DNA from: Leptospiraceae bacterium
GTDB lineage: Bacteria; Spirochaetota; Leptospiria; Leptospirales; Leptonemataceae
Reading direction: 5' to 3'
DNA: 64,000 nt
NCBI GenBank assembly: GCA_025059995.1
Contig: JANXCF010000002.1
Location: forward strand, 1 to 64,000
A model generated the notes under the pieces. It made no database searches. It saw only the letters and a list, made by a program, of their open reading frames with translations, and was not told the origin of the DNA. This document shows, in pieces, positions 25,452-34,479 of this stretch. A program made the translations under genes and the position numbers. Numbering within the stretch: position 1 is the first letter of the stretch; each line of letters opens with the position of its first letter.

Positions 25452-26489
25452 ATGGTTGAGTATCTTAAAAAAGTAATGAATCATCAACACTTAACTCTAG
25501 AAGAAGCGTATCATGTTATGAACTTAATCATGACGGGTGAGGCAGGAGAAATTCGAACTGCAGGATTACTCGTAGCTTTGGCAATGAAAAAAGAAACAGG
25601 TGAAGAAATTGAAGGTTTTGCCAAAGCAATGCGAAAAGCGGCGGTCCGCTGGCCCATCCGAGAAAAACAAGAAATATTAGATACTTGCGGAACTGGTGGT
25701 GACAATGCCAACTTGTTGAATATATCTACAATTTCTGCTGTTGTAATGGCTACTATGGGTTATAAAGTAGCAAAGCATGGAAATCGAGCTGTCTCGAGTG
25801 CTACGGGCTCTGCGGATGTTTTAGAAGACTCAGGCATTAATTTAGAAATATCTCCAGATGAAGCGGCAGAGTGCCTAGAAAAAATTGGAATAACTTTTTT
25901 GTTTGCTCCCAAATGGCATCCTGCCATGAAGTATGCAGCACCCGTTCGTAGAACCTTAGGAGTTAGAACGATTTTTAATATTTTAGGACCCATCACAAAT
26001 CCAGCACCGATAACACACCAAATCATGGGGGTATTTAGTAAAGAGTATATGCAACCTATCGCTGAAGCTTTGTGTGGATTGGGAAGAAAAAATGCTTATG
26101 TAATTCATTCCCACGACGGTTTGGATGAAGTTTCTGTGGCTTCTCCAACGGATTATGTTCAGATTGAAGAAGGAAAAATCACGCGCTATGGAACCTTTAA
26201 TGTAGAAGATTTTGGAATAAAACCCGAGAGTTTAGACTCACTACGAGTGAAGGATCGAGAAGAATCAAAACAAAGATTCCTAAGAATCATCCAAGGTGAA
26301 GGAACAGAAGTGGAAAATAAGATTGTGGCAATAAATACAGCGATTGCATTGATTCTTTTCGAAAACTTAAGCCTTAAAGAAGCAACGGAGAAGGTATGGG
26401 AAGTTTTGAAATCCGGAAAGGTATATCAAAAATTCGAAGAATGGCGGAATTTCCGACCTGTGAATGCTGTGACTTCACTCGGAGGATGA
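25452..26489 (+). CDS. trpD: Anthranilate phosphoribosyltransferase
   Basis: TrpD transfers the phosphoribosyl group of PRPP to anthranilate in tryptophan synthesis. The 345-residue protein has the expected length and motifs: DTCGTGGDNANLLNIST (PRPP/pyrophosphate binding) near residue 77, KHGNRAVSSATGSADVLE (anthranilate and metal sites), and RTIFNILGPITNPA. AAGGAGAG precedes the start at good distance. No other trp gene is in the window, so the pathway genes are scattered. The 3' end overlaps the convergent membrane-protein gene by 15 bases. Confidence 0.96.
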   Translation: MVEYLKKVMNHQHLTLEEAYHVMNLIMTGEAGEIRTAGLLVALAMKKETGEEIEGFAKAMRKAAVRWPIREKQEILDTCGTGGDNANLLNISTISAVVMATMGYKVAKHGNRAVSSATGSADVLEDSGINLEISPDEAAECLEKIGITFLFAPKWHPAMKYAAPVRRTLGVRTIFNILGPITNPAPITHQIMGVFSKEYMQPIAEALCGLGRKNAYVIHSHDGLDEVSVASPTDYVQIEEGKITRYGTFNVEDFGIKPESLDSLRVKDREESKQRFLRIIQGEGTEVENKIVAINTAIALILFENLSLKEATEKVWEVLKSGKVYQKFEEWRNFRPVNAVTSLGG

Positions 26490-27470
26490 TGGTAAAGCTT
26501 GAGTTTGCAATTTCATTTTGTTTAAAAAATCCAAGACAAAAAGACTATGGGGAAATCCTCGGTTTGTGATTTCTCGTATCCAAACAACAATAATAATTTC
26601 GTTTAGTGGGATAAGATAATAACCAAATTGAACATAATCCGCAAAAAAGTTATCATAAAAAACAAAAAATTGATTCTTTACATCTTGATAACCAAGAGAT
26701 TCTAAAAACGGAATTTGTTGAGAACGGTAGCCATCGATGCGATTTTGTTTTTTCAGCTCACTCAAAATCGATTGGATTCGTAAATCAAAAAGAAAAGAAG
26801 GATAATTTTTTTCAATAGGAAAAACAAAGATGATTGGTAGCTCTGATTGTTCTTTTTGAATTCCTAAAATAATCGGAAAGAGAAAATCATTGTGAGAAGT
26901 TAACAATTTTGATTGTGTTGGAATTTCAAAGGTGAGCGAATACTTTTCATCTGAAATTTTTAGTTCTTTTGGGTTCTTTTCGATGGAAAGAGATTTGATT
27001 AGGTTTTCTTTTTGCTTTTTGATTTGGAATTCTTCCCACTTCGAAAGAACTATTTCTTGTTGTAGAAAGAACAATTGATGAACAAGAATTAAAGCAAAAA
27101 AAAATAACAAAGAGAGAAAGTAAACACTGAAAAATGAACTGAAAAAGAAAAAAAGGCTGAAGATCATCAAGCTAATCATCAAACCCAAAGGGGTTTCATA
27201 AAAAAAGGGAAGCAAAGATAAAAGCAAAATTAACAAAACTAAGACAAAAAACTTCAGCAAAAATCTCTGTTGTAGAAAATTTTCTATCTTCTCTAATGGG
27301 GAATGAATAAAAACCCACACCAACAACATAATAATGGTTGAGGGCAAAAGAGAAAATAAAAGACTCAAAGAAAAGTTCCAATGGGAAGATAAATAAAAAT
27401 AAAATCCAAAGCTAAAAAGAAATACAAAAAGAAAAAATAAATTGGATTTTTGTTTAAAGTTTATTTTCAT
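26475..27470 (-). CDS. Unknown multi-pass membrane protein
   Basis: The 331-residue protein has about four or five membrane segments in its first 140 residues, extremely rich in Phe and Leu, and then a soluble domain of about 190 residues with mixed alpha/beta character ending in a Ser/Glu tail. I recognise no family. It stands alone between the trp gene and a divergent lipoprotein gene. The soluble domain is probably cytoplasmic or periplasmic depending on helix count, which I cannot settle. Confidence 0.65.
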   Translation of the reverse strand: MKINFKQKSNLFFLFVFLFSFGFYFYLSSHWNFSLSLLFSLLPSTIIMLLVWVFIHSPLEKIENFLQQRFLLKFFVLVLLILLLSLLPFFYETPLGLMISLMIFSLFFFFSSFFSVYFLSLLFFFALILVHQLFFLQQEIVLSKWEEFQIKKQKENLIKSLSIEKNPKELKISDEKYSLTFEIPTQSKLLTSHNDFLFPIILGIQKEQSELPIIFVFPIEKNYPSFLFDLRIQSILSELKKQNRIDGYRSQQIPFLESLGYQDVKNQFFVFYDNFFADYVQFGYYLIPLNEIIIVVWIREITNRGFPHSLFVLDFLNKMKLQTQALPSSSE

Positions 27471-27554
27471 AGAATAGTATAATTTTTAAATGATTCCTTA
27501 AATCATTAATTTTTTATGTAAAAGAAAAGACATTTTTTTTGAAGATTGGATTTA

Positions 27555-28433
27555 ATGAAAATCAAAACGAAGAAGTTTGTGATCATTTTTTTACTTGCTT
27601 CTTATTATTTTGTATATTGTAAATCAAGCGAACCTTATTGGTTTGCTAATGAAAAAAACCTTTATTTAGTTAGGGTTGTTCGTCAACAAGTGCAATTTTA
27701 TTTTCACATCGAACCAGAAACAAATACTGCAAGAATCCAAGAACTTTCAAAATCTATTGAACATTTCATGCAATTATTAGAGACTTATCCTTATATAAAG
27801 ATCGTGCCTAAAAAATACGACATAATCATCTACAAAAACTATAAATCCTATAAAAATTATAGACCTTTTGATGTTGACTCATTGGCTCATTTTGATCGAA
27901 AAACAAAATACATCCACATCCCACTCCTTTATACTTTTGATAAAGAGGATCCTAATTTTCAGATCGATGTTCCAGATTATGTAGTGTTTCATGAGATCAT
28001 TCATTCTATATTAGAGGATTGTTGTTCTCATTATCCCATATGGTTAAATGAAGGATTGTCGTTACTTTTGCAAAATGTTCGCTCTCCTTTTGTTTGTGGT
28101 AAAACTCAAATTGAAATGAACCTGAATTTGGATCGTGTGAATCAAATCATAAACCAAATAATTTTTCATTTGCCATATTATCCTGAGTTTTGGAGTATTT
28201 ATGATTTATACGAACAAACTCTTTTATCGGGACTATACGTCTATTTTCTTTGGAATCAAAACAGGCTTTTAAAGTTCATTGAATTTATCAATAGTGATGA
28301 GGTAAAAAATAGCAAAAAGAATTTGTTTATTCTAATCACAAAAGGGAATTTAGAGATTTACGAAAATGAAAAAAAAGAGTTCCTACTGTGGCTAATCCAA
28401 CTTCAACCAAGATCTCTTCTAAGAGGATGTTAG
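27555..28433 (+). CDS. Probable lipoprotein with a gluzincin-type metallopeptidase motif
   Basis: The N-terminus is a basic, hydrophobic export signal ending in a spirochaetal-type lipobox (YFVYC at about residue 22). The mature part contains VFHEIIHSIL, an HExxH zinc motif, followed about 20 residues later by WLNEGLS, whose Glu would be the third ligand; this is the peptidase MA-like pattern. Target unknown. I chose the ATG rather than a TTG nine bases upstream. It is likely an envelope protease or a structural relative. Confidence 0.7.
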   Translation: MKIKTKKFVIIFLLASYYFVYCKSSEPYWFANEKNLYLVRVVRQQVQFYFHIEPETNTARIQELSKSIEHFMQLLETYPYIKIVPKKYDIIIYKNYKSYKNYRPFDVDSLAHFDRKTKYIHIPLLYTFDKEDPNFQIDVPDYVVFHEIIHSILEDCCSHYPIWLNEGLSLLLQNVRSPFVCGKTQIEMNLNLDRVNQIINQIIFHLPYYPEFWSIYDLYEQTLLSGLYVYFLWNQNRLLKFIEFINSDEVKNSKKNLFILITKGNLEIYENEKKEFLLWLIQLQPRSLLRGC

Positions 28434-28486
28434 TTTTTTGGATTATTATTGATTTAAACATTTCTTTTATAAAAATTCCAATAACT

Positions 28487-29026
28487 TTATAAACTTTTCA
28501 AAATAAAATTTTTCTTTTTTAGCTCGAATTTCTTACAAGAAAAAACGTTTCTGTATGCATAGGGATGGATGGTAAAACCCAGAATCTCATATAAAAATTC
28601 TAAATTATATGTATTCTTTCTAAGAGTATCAATCAATTTTTCTTCTGAGACTTTTAAAAGGTATTCATCGAAAGTATGGTCTTTCAAATGGTTAGGAAAG
28701 AAGGGGACAAGCACAATGCGATTAGAAATCTTTAAGCTCAGAAATAAACGAAAATCGCCCTCCATCACCATGCATCTACCTGTAAGCAAAAATACTTCAT
28801 TTCGAAAAGCAAGTGGTTGAGGAAATAACAATTCCAGCTTTTCCCAACCTAGATAGACAATAAAATAATCTTCTTCTTGCTGAAAAATATTTGTGAATAT
28901 ATATCCTTTGTTGTTTCGAGCGGAAAATTTTAATTCATCAGGAAAAACAAGCATCTCTGCTTTGATTTTCAAAAACGAAAAACATATCCAGAAACAAACT
29001 TGAAGTAAAAACAAAATTTTTTTCAC
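28487..29026 (-). CDS. Unknown exported protein
   Basis: The 179-residue product begins at GTG and has an N-terminal signal peptide (about residues 1-23, KKILFLLQVCFWICFSF then KAEM). The mature part is beta-rich without a recognised motif. It has few Cys residues and no membrane helix. It lies alone, divergent from the comF-like gene, with no good Shine-Dalgarno sequence. Function unknown. Confidence 0.55.
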   Translation of the reverse strand: MKKILFLLQVCFWICFSFLKIKAEMLVFPDELKFSARNNKGYIFTNIFQQEEDYFIVYLGWEKLELLFPQPLAFRNEVFLLTGRCMVMEGDFRLFLSLKISNRIVLVPFFPNHLKDHTFDEYLLKVSEEKLIDTLRKNTYNLEFLYEILGFTIHPYAYRNVFSCKKFELKKKNFILKSL

Positions 29027-29081
29027 GTTATACTAAAAAACTTCGAAATTGTTATTTTGTGGAGAGATATTTCATAATTGT

Positions 29082-29792
29082 ATGGATTTTTTCAATTTCT
29101 TTTTTCCGAATTATTGTGTTGAATGTGGAAAAGAAAGTAAAGAAGCATTATGTTTTGATTGTTGGAAGGAATTCAAAAAGAGTAGCTTAAAAAAGTCAAC
29201 AAATAATAGATGTGAAATTTGCTATCATAAAAAGCACAATGGGAAATGTAAATTTTGTTCCAGTAGATTTCTGTATTTTGACTCCCTCTATGCTTTATAT
29301 GAATATAATTCAAACACAAGAAAGGTTCTACTCGATTGGAAGTATCAGAATTACAAAGCTGTATATCGCTTATTTGTAAGCGAAGTTGTAAAATACGTTA
29401 AAAAAATACAACCTAATCGAATCGGATTCATAGGTTCACAAAAATTCAAAAAGAATACTCGTTCTTATGAAGTTTTAGAATTGCTCGTAAGGCAGGTATC
29501 AAAAAAGACAAATGTTCCATGGGGGAAAGATATAGTTAAAATTAAAACCACAAAACAAAGTAAGAATAAACAATTAGAACGATTTTTAGCCATCTCAACA
29601 TCTTTCGAATTGACAAAAGAAATTAAATATGTAGATAAATACTTATTAGTAGAAGACACAGTTACAACTGGAGCAACAATAAATGAAGTATCAAGGTTGT
29701 TAAAAGAGATAGGGATCAAAGAAGTTCATGTGCTTTCCATTTTTTTGGAAGATTTTGATGAGGAATATTATGGAGTCCATAACGAAAAGTAA
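29082..29792 (+). CDS. ComF-like phosphoribosyltransferase family protein
   Basis: ComF proteins combine an N-terminal Cys4-type zinc finger with a phosphoribosyltransferase fold and are linked to DNA uptake in competent bacteria, though often present elsewhere. Here CVECG and CFDCW, then CEIC and CKFC, form the zinc region in the first 70 residues. The PRPP-binding motif is LLVEDTVTTGATI near residue 190. The conserved TxxQ-x-L-x4-R-x2-N segment appears as a variant (TKQSKNKQLERFLAIS). I chose the ATG before DFFNFFFP; the longer frame begins with a TTG. The end overlaps the STAS gene. Confidence 0.75.
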   Translation: MDFFNFFFPNYCVECGKESKEALCFDCWKEFKKSSLKKSTNNRCEICYHKKHNGKCKFCSSRFLYFDSLYALYEYNSNTRKVLLDWKYQNYKAVYRLFVSEVVKYVKKIQPNRIGFIGSQKFKKNTRSYEVLELLVRQVSKKTNVPWGKDIVKIKTTKQSKNKQLERFLAISTSFELTKEIKYVDKYLLVEDTVTTGATINEVSRLLKEIGIKEVHVLSIFLEDFDEEYYGVHNEK

Positions 29793-30117
29793 AGACGGTG
29801 ACGTTATCATACTAAAAGTAAAGGGAAATATACAACACATAGATACACCGAATTTCGAAAAACAGTTAGAAGAAGTGCTGAAAGAAAATAACTTCAAAAT
29901 CGTAATTGATTTGAGTAATATTAAGCACGTTTCATCTTCTGCTTTGGGAATTCTGATTGCTATGGAAAGAAAAGTGAAAAGGAAAAATGGAGATATACGT
30001 TTAGTAATTACTGAACCAGAAGTTCAAAGAGTTCTTCAAATTACTTTATTGAATCGAATATTTCAGATCTATTCTAATGTTAGTGATGCTGTTGAGTCAT
30101 TTAAAATGATGAAGTGA
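29770..30117 (+). CDS. STAS-domain protein, anti-sigma-factor antagonist-like
   Basis: The 115-residue protein is a single STAS domain: VIILKVKGNIQHIDTPNFEK, then IVIDLSNIKHVSSSALGIL, where the Ser after the first V is the usual phosphorylation site of SpoIIAA-type antagonists, then a C-terminal helix. Such proteins bind anti-sigma kinases. No kinase or phosphatase partner is within this window. The start was chosen because GAGGA precedes this ATG by a good distance; a longer frame lacks such support. It lies inside a coupled trio with comF-like and rdgB. Confidence 0.85.
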   Translation: MESITKSKDGDVIILKVKGNIQHIDTPNFEKQLEEVLKENNFKIVIDLSNIKHVSSSALGILIAMERKVKRKNGDIRLVITEPEVQRVLQITLLNRIFQIYSNVSDAVESFKMMK

Positions 30118-30734
30118 TGCCCATACTGAAGTTAAGAAAATCAGGAATCTTAGTAGCAAGTAATAATGAGCACAAAATTAAAGAAATTGTAGATTTGTTA
30201 TCACCCTATGCCATACCAGTTTTTAGTCCAAAAGAAATGGGAATCGAGCTCGTTGTGGAAGAAACGGGGACAACGTTTTTCGAAAATGCAAAACTAAAAG
30301 CAGAAGCATATTATCACATTGCAAGGATTCCCACAATCGCAGATGACTCAGGACTTGAAGTTGATGCTTTAAACCACGAACCTGGAGTTTATAGCTCAAT
30401 TTATGGTGGCGTGTCATTGAATCAAAATCAGAGGAATCAATATCTTTTAGAAAAAATGAAAAATGTTGCTCATTATCTTCGAACAGCTCGATTTGTTTGT
30501 GTGATAGCTTTTAAGTGGAGTGAACATGAACCTGTTCAGTTTTACGAAGGTATAACTGAAGGAAGAATTATCTATCAACCTCGAGGGAGTCATGGTTTTG
30601 GATATGATCCAATCTTTGAGGAATACACTACAAAAAAGACATTTGCCGAAATGACATTAGAAGAAAAAAATCAAATCAGTCATCGAGCCAAAGCATTAAG
30701 AAATTTTTTAAATCACCTATTACGAACTTCGTGA
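30117..30734 (+). CDS. rdgB: XTP/dITP pyrophosphatase (RdgB/HAM1)
   Basis: RdgB removes non-canonical purine triphosphates (XTP, dITP) from the nucleotide pool. The family motifs are visible: LVASNNEHKIKEI at the N-terminus, GTTFFENAKLKAEAY, ADDSGLEVDALN (metal-binding Asp residues), and GSHGFGYDPIFEE. The Ser of the usual ARYAG stretch region is present as GVYSSIYGG, a small change. The ATG overlaps the STAS stop by one base (TGATG); a GTG just upstream is an alternative. Confidence 0.94.
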   Translation: MPILKLRKSGILVASNNEHKIKEIVDLLSPYAIPVFSPKEMGIELVVEETGTTFFENAKLKAEAYYHIARIPTIADDSGLEVDALNHEPGVYSSIYGGVSLNQNQRNQYLLEKMKNVAHYLRTARFVCVIAFKWSEHEPVQFYEGITEGRIIYQPRGSHGFGYDPIFEEYTTKKTFAEMTLEEKNQISHRAKALRNFLNHLLRTS

Positions 30735-30829
30735 AAAAAATACACTTGTTTAATTTAAATTCAAAAGATAAAGTTCTCAAAAAATCAAATGAACTTCGCA
30801 GAAGTCATTAAATCATTAATAAAGATTGT

Positions 30830-32554
30830 TTAGTAGGTTTCTTTTCGGTAGAACCAGCGATCGATTTCGGATTTGTCAATTCGAATGATGGTTGGTCTTC
30901 CATGAGGGCACCTCGAAGGAACCTCACATTGATACAACTTCATCAACATCTCCGAAATGGCTTCTAAAGAAATAGGATCGTTTTTTCTAATAGAAGCTTT
31001 GCAAGCTTTATTAGCAATGAAACTATCATAGAGTTCTATTTTATTATATCCTAAACTCAGGTTTTTGATGATTTGTATAAATTGTTCTTTTTCTTCCTCC
31101 AATTCTAAGAAATCTGGGATTTCTCGTAAAACAAGGGTATTATCAGAAAAAAATTCCCACGAAAAGCCAAGTTGTTGTAATTCTTCTTCGAATTCTTTCA
31201 TCAATTCTTTTTCTTCATTTGTCAAACGAAAATGAATAGGATATAACAGGATTTGTTTTTGGTGGATGTTCTTTAGGATTTGTTTTCTCTTTTTTTCGTA
31301 ATTGATCCGTTCATGTGCTGTGTGTTGATCGATGAAAAATAACTCATTCTGGCTTGCTGCTAAGATGTATGTTCCAAAAATCACACCCAAGATTCTTTCG
31401 GGGAATTCTGGTTGATGTTGCTTCGGGATCTCGAGGTTTTTGGTTTTTTCCATATAAAAGGTTTTAGCTTCGGAAAATATCATCGGTTGGATCTGAGAAC
31501 TGTGGCTTGTCCCAAAGTTTTTTTCCGTGAATTTTGGAGAGCTATCTAAATTTAAAGGCACATTGGGTAAAAGGGTTCTTTTGATGGCATCGATGGTAAA
31601 AGTGTAAAATTCTTGTTCATTTTGTATTCTTATTTCTTTTTTTGTGGGATGAACATTTACATCAATCAAAAAAGGAGGGATTTCAAAAAACAAAAAGTAT
31701 ATTGGTTTTGATTCTGTAGGTAGTAAAGGTCCGTAAGCTTTTTTGATGATGGAACTAAGATTTTTGATTTCTACGGCCCTTTGATTGACAAAAACAAATT
31801 GATATTCAGAAAGAGAATTTTGAAGGTTGGCTTTTCCAATCCAGCCTTGAACCTTGATTTTTTCTTTTTCATAAAAAACTGGTAGTAACTTATCTGCAAA
31901 CCCCTTACCTAAAAGAAGTTCGATTCTTTTTGTCAAATCATAAAAATTCATTGAAGGTAGGCTCATAATAGGCTTGTCATCACGAAAATACTGAAATTCT
32001 ACGTGGGGGTGGGATAAAGTAAACTTCATGATTTCTCTAAAAATCTTTTGATCTTCAAAAGCAGGTTTCTTTAGAAACTTTTTTCTTGCGGGAGTAGAAA
32101 AAAATAAATCTATCACACTTATACTCGTTCCTGTCAAACAGGATACTGGTTTTAGAGAGAGTATGTTTCCTTCTCTTGCTATCATGTGAGTTCCAATTGT
32201 TTCTGAAATATGCTTTGTTTGGATTTCTAACAGAGATACAGCTGAGATAGAATGCAAAGCTTCACCGCGAAAACCAAAAGAAGTGAGACTTTCTAAGTCT
32301 GAAAGGCTATAGATTTTCGATGTGGTATGTTTTTCGATGGTGAGGGGTAAATCTTCTTTGAGGATTCCTTCTCCATTATCTTTTACAATGATTTTGTCTA
32401 TTCCTCCGTTGTAGGTATAGACTTCGATTTTTGTGGCTTTTGCGTCTAAACTGTTTTCAACCAACTCTTTTACCACAGAGGCAGGGCGTTCAATCACTTC
32501 TCCTGCTGCGATTTTGTGAATCACAACAGGATCTAATCTTCTAATCAGTCCCAT
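30830..32554 (-). CDS. mutL: DNA mismatch repair protein MutL with an endonuclease-type C-terminus
   Basis: MutL couples mismatch recognition by MutS to strand removal. The GHKL ATPase domain shows KIAAGEVIERPASVVKELVEN, DNGEGI and TSFGFRGEAL. The C-terminal domain has the metal-binding endonuclease motif as DQHTAHERINYE (consensus DQHAxxER with x4-E), ACKASIR, and CPHGRPT near the end. This predicts a nicking MutL as in bacteria lacking MutH. Ala to Thr in the DQHA motif is conservative. Length (574) is normal. No mutS is in the window. It is divergent from the small membrane protein gene. Confidence 0.95.
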   Translation of the reverse strand: MGLIRRLDPVVIHKIAAGEVIERPASVVKELVENSLDAKATKIEVYTYNGGIDKIIVKDNGEGILKEDLPLTIEKHTTSKIYSLSDLESLTSFGFRGEALHSISAVSLLEIQTKHISETIGTHMIAREGNILSLKPVSCLTGTSISVIDLFFSTPARKKFLKKPAFEDQKIFREIMKFTLSHPHVEFQYFRDDKPIMSLPSMNFYDLTKRIELLLGKGFADKLLPVFYEKEKIKVQGWIGKANLQNSLSEYQFVFVNQRAVEIKNLSSIIKKAYGPLLPTESKPIYFLFFEIPPFLIDVNVHPTKKEIRIQNEQEFYTFTIDAIKRTLLPNVPLNLDSSPKFTEKNFGTSHSSQIQPMIFSEAKTFYMEKTKNLEIPKQHQPEFPERILGVIFGTYILAASQNELFFIDQHTAHERINYEKKRKQILKNIHQKQILLYPIHFRLTNEEKELMKEFEEELQQLGFSWEFFSDNTLVLREIPDFLELEEEKEQFIQIIKNLSLGYNKIELYDSFIANKACKASIRKNDPISLEAISEMLMKLYQCEVPSRCPHGRPTIIRIDKSEIDRWFYRKETY

Positions 32555-32602
32555 AGGAGTTTTTCTTTACAAGACAATCGATAAGTTTTTTGAGTTTCTA
32601 AA

Positions 32603-32857
32603 ATGAATGAAAAAATTGCCTTTTTAGTTGGGGTATCACTCCACATTATTTTTTTATTTACGAGAATTGATTTGTTCTCATTTGAGTGCATCACAGATTG
32701 CAGTGGAATTGTCATTGCAAATATGCCCATTAGCATTATATATTTGGCATTCCCAGATGAATTTTTAATCATTTTTTCTTTCTTTTTGGGATCCTTTTTG
32801 TGGGGTATTTATTTTTGGCTGATTTACAAGTTTTTTTCGTGGATTTTTGATAGGTAA
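32603..32857 (+). CDS. Small hydrophobic membrane protein, unknown
   Basis: The 84-residue frame fills the gap between mutL and yaaA. It has two or three hydrophobic segments (about residues 6-23, 36-50 and 54-78), ending in a Trp/Phe-rich helix and a charged tail. No strong Shine-Dalgarno sequence precedes the ATG. Coherent membrane topology and the lack of any other gene here favour a real gene over chance. An 75-residue frame on the opposite strand is less protein-like. Confidence 0.5.
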   Translation: MNEKIAFLVGVSLHIIFLFTRIDLFSFECITDCSGIVIANMPISIIYLAFPDEFLIIFSFFLGSFLWGIYFWLIYKFFSWIFDR

Positions 32858-32860
32858 ATT

Positions 32861-33652
32861 TTAATTTTTTAAGAAATAGAAATTACTATCATCAGACTTT
32901 TCTTCAGAAAAATGGTATCCGTTCAGCTGAAAGTTTTTTAAATCATTTGGATTTTGGATTCTGTTTTTTACTATCCAGTTCGTCATTATCCCTCTTGCTC
33001 TTTTTGAATTCAAAGCTATCGTTACATATCTTCCATTTCGTTTTTCTTGGAAATGTATGTTCAAAATGGGATATTTTAGGTTTTTTGTGTCAATCACTTG
33101 AAAGTATTCATGAGAGGCTAAATTCACTAAGTGCTTATTCTTTTGTTTGGATAGTTCCTCGTTGAGGGCATGGGTGATTTTATCTCCCCAAAACTCATAC
33201 AAACTTTGAAAATTGAATTTTTGAGAAAATGTTTTAAACTCCGTTCCCATTTCCAAACGATAAGGGTATATCAAATCAAAAGGCTTCAAAATCCCATAGA
33301 GACCAGATAAAATACGAACATTATCTTGAAGAAAAAGCAAATCTTCATATGTATATTTGTCCCATTCAAAGCCTTTATATACGTCACCAAAGAATAAAAA
33401 AATCGAGGGATAGGATTCATCAAATTCAAAATTAGAAGGAAAGTTTTGATACCTTTCAAAATTTGTTTTTGCGATGGCAGAGCTGACATCTAATAGTTTC
33501 TGTAATTCTTTTTCATTCAGTTTTTGGATTTTTTTGACTAATTCTTTTGCCTCTTCCAAAAATTTAGGCTTTGTAAAGTACTTTTGAATTAGCTGAACAT
33601 GTGGGATGGTGAGCCTTTTTAAGGTTTTAGCCGGTGATAAAACAATCATCAT
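32861..33652 (-). CDS. yaaA: YaaA family (UPF0246) peroxide-stress-related protein
   Basis: YaaA limits intracellular iron damage under peroxide stress in E. coli and belongs to a DNA-binding fold family. The signature start MIVLSPAKTL is present, as are FFGDVYKGFEWDKYT and LSGLYGILKPFDLIYPYRLEMGT, and KRARGIMTNWI near the C-terminus. Length (263) is typical. Its start codon directly abuts the stop of the TetR gene (TAAATG), so the two are translationally coupled. Confidence 0.93.
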   Translation of the reverse strand: MMIVLSPAKTLKRLTIPHVQLIQKYFTKPKFLEEAKELVKKIQKLNEKELQKLLDVSSAIAKTNFERYQNFPSNFEFDESYPSIFLFFGDVYKGFEWDKYTYEDLLFLQDNVRILSGLYGILKPFDLIYPYRLEMGTEFKTFSQKFNFQSLYEFWGDKITHALNEELSKQKNKHLVNLASHEYFQVIDTKNLKYPILNIHFQEKRNGRYVTIALNSKRARGIMTNWIVKNRIQNPNDLKNFQLNGYHFSEEKSDDSNFYFLKN

Positions 33653-34285
33653 TTAATGAAATAGCATGTTTTTTAATGTCGATTTGAATAGTTTTTTCCC
33701 ATTTTGCAAAGGGGCAATGTTTTTTAATAAAGGAACTAATGTGCTCAAAATAATGTCATAAGTATTGTCTATAGGGAATTTTAATTTTTTTTCTTTCTCA
33801 AACTTTTGGAGGATTTTTCTTTTGAGTTCTAACATTCTGTCATAGAGAGGCAATAAATTATATGGTTTTTTTTCTAAGATTTTTTGTGCTAAAAGGAGAG
33901 CTAGCTCATAATTTTCCCAAAGATGGATGTAAAAGTCACTTAGCTCATCAAAGATTTCACCCGTGCTTAATTTATCTAAGTCTTTGATGATCATTTCGTA
34001 TTTTTGTATGATTTCTTCTAAGACGGGTTTTATGATTTCATAAATGATTTCATCTTTGGAGGCAAAATGGCTATATAGGGTAGCTCTTGATATGTCAGCT
34101 TCATCAGCAATTCCTTCTAATTTTACATTATCAGGACCTTCTATGGCAAATCTTTTTGTTGCAATTTCGAGAATCTTATTTCTTACTCTTTGACGACGTT
34201 TAGCTACTCGATGAAGCACTCTTTTTGTAGAACTTTCGTTGTTATCTAATTGGTTTTCTTTCTTGTCATTCATTATCTTTTCCAT
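33653..34285 (-). CDS. TetR-family transcriptional regulator
   Basis: An N-terminal helix-turn-helix domain of the TetR type is clear: RNKILEIATKRFAIEG, then LEGIADEADISRATLYSHFASKDEII at about residues 25-75. The C-terminal ligand domain is not recognisable. I chose the ATG that has GGAAG six bases before it, so the protein begins MEKIMNDKK; a GTG start 15 bases upstream is less likely. It is downstream of an acyl-CoA ligase gene and coupled to yaaA, so it may control one of these; TetR-type fatty-acid regulators are common beside such ligases, but this is inference. Confidence 0.88.
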   Translation of the reverse strand: MEKIMNDKKENQLDNNESSTKRVLHRVAKRRQRVRNKILEIATKRFAIEGPDNVKLEGIADEADISRATLYSHFASKDEIIYEIIKPVLEEIIQKYEMIIKDLDKLSTGEIFDELSDFYIHLWENYELALLLAQKILEKKPYNLLPLYDRMLELKRKILQKFEKEKKLKFPIDNTYDIILSTLVPLLKNIAPLQNGKKLFKSTLKNMLFH

Positions 34286-34391
34286 TATTTTCTTCCACAC
34301 TTAATTATCATTGATTTTTATTTTTAATTCAATTAGAACAAATAAATAAAAAAATCTCTATTGTCTACTATTTTACATTACTACTTATTAT

Positions 34392-34403
34392 TTTCATGTG
34401 AAA
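34392..34403. promoter_or_regulatory. Possible TetR operator in the tetR upstream region
   Basis: The 194-base gap between tetR and the acyl-CoA ligase stop is very AT-rich. Within it TTTCA-TG-TGAAA forms a 5-2-5 inverted repeat about 107 bases upstream of the tetR start. TetR proteins bind such short palindromes, often near their own gene. This is a weak, single-site match and may be chance in AT-rich DNA. No terminator for the ligase was seen. Confidence 0.22.
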
Positions 34404-34479
34404 TAAAATTTGCACCAAAATTATTTACAAAAAATAAAAATAAAACACTTATCAAAGTAAATTATTTGTATTGATGATT

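Noticed and set aside
30717..30745. ACGAACTTCGT followed by an A-rich run after rdgB as a terminator
   Set aside because: The loop would be one base and the following run is A on the plus strand, so it is not a usable intrinsic terminator.
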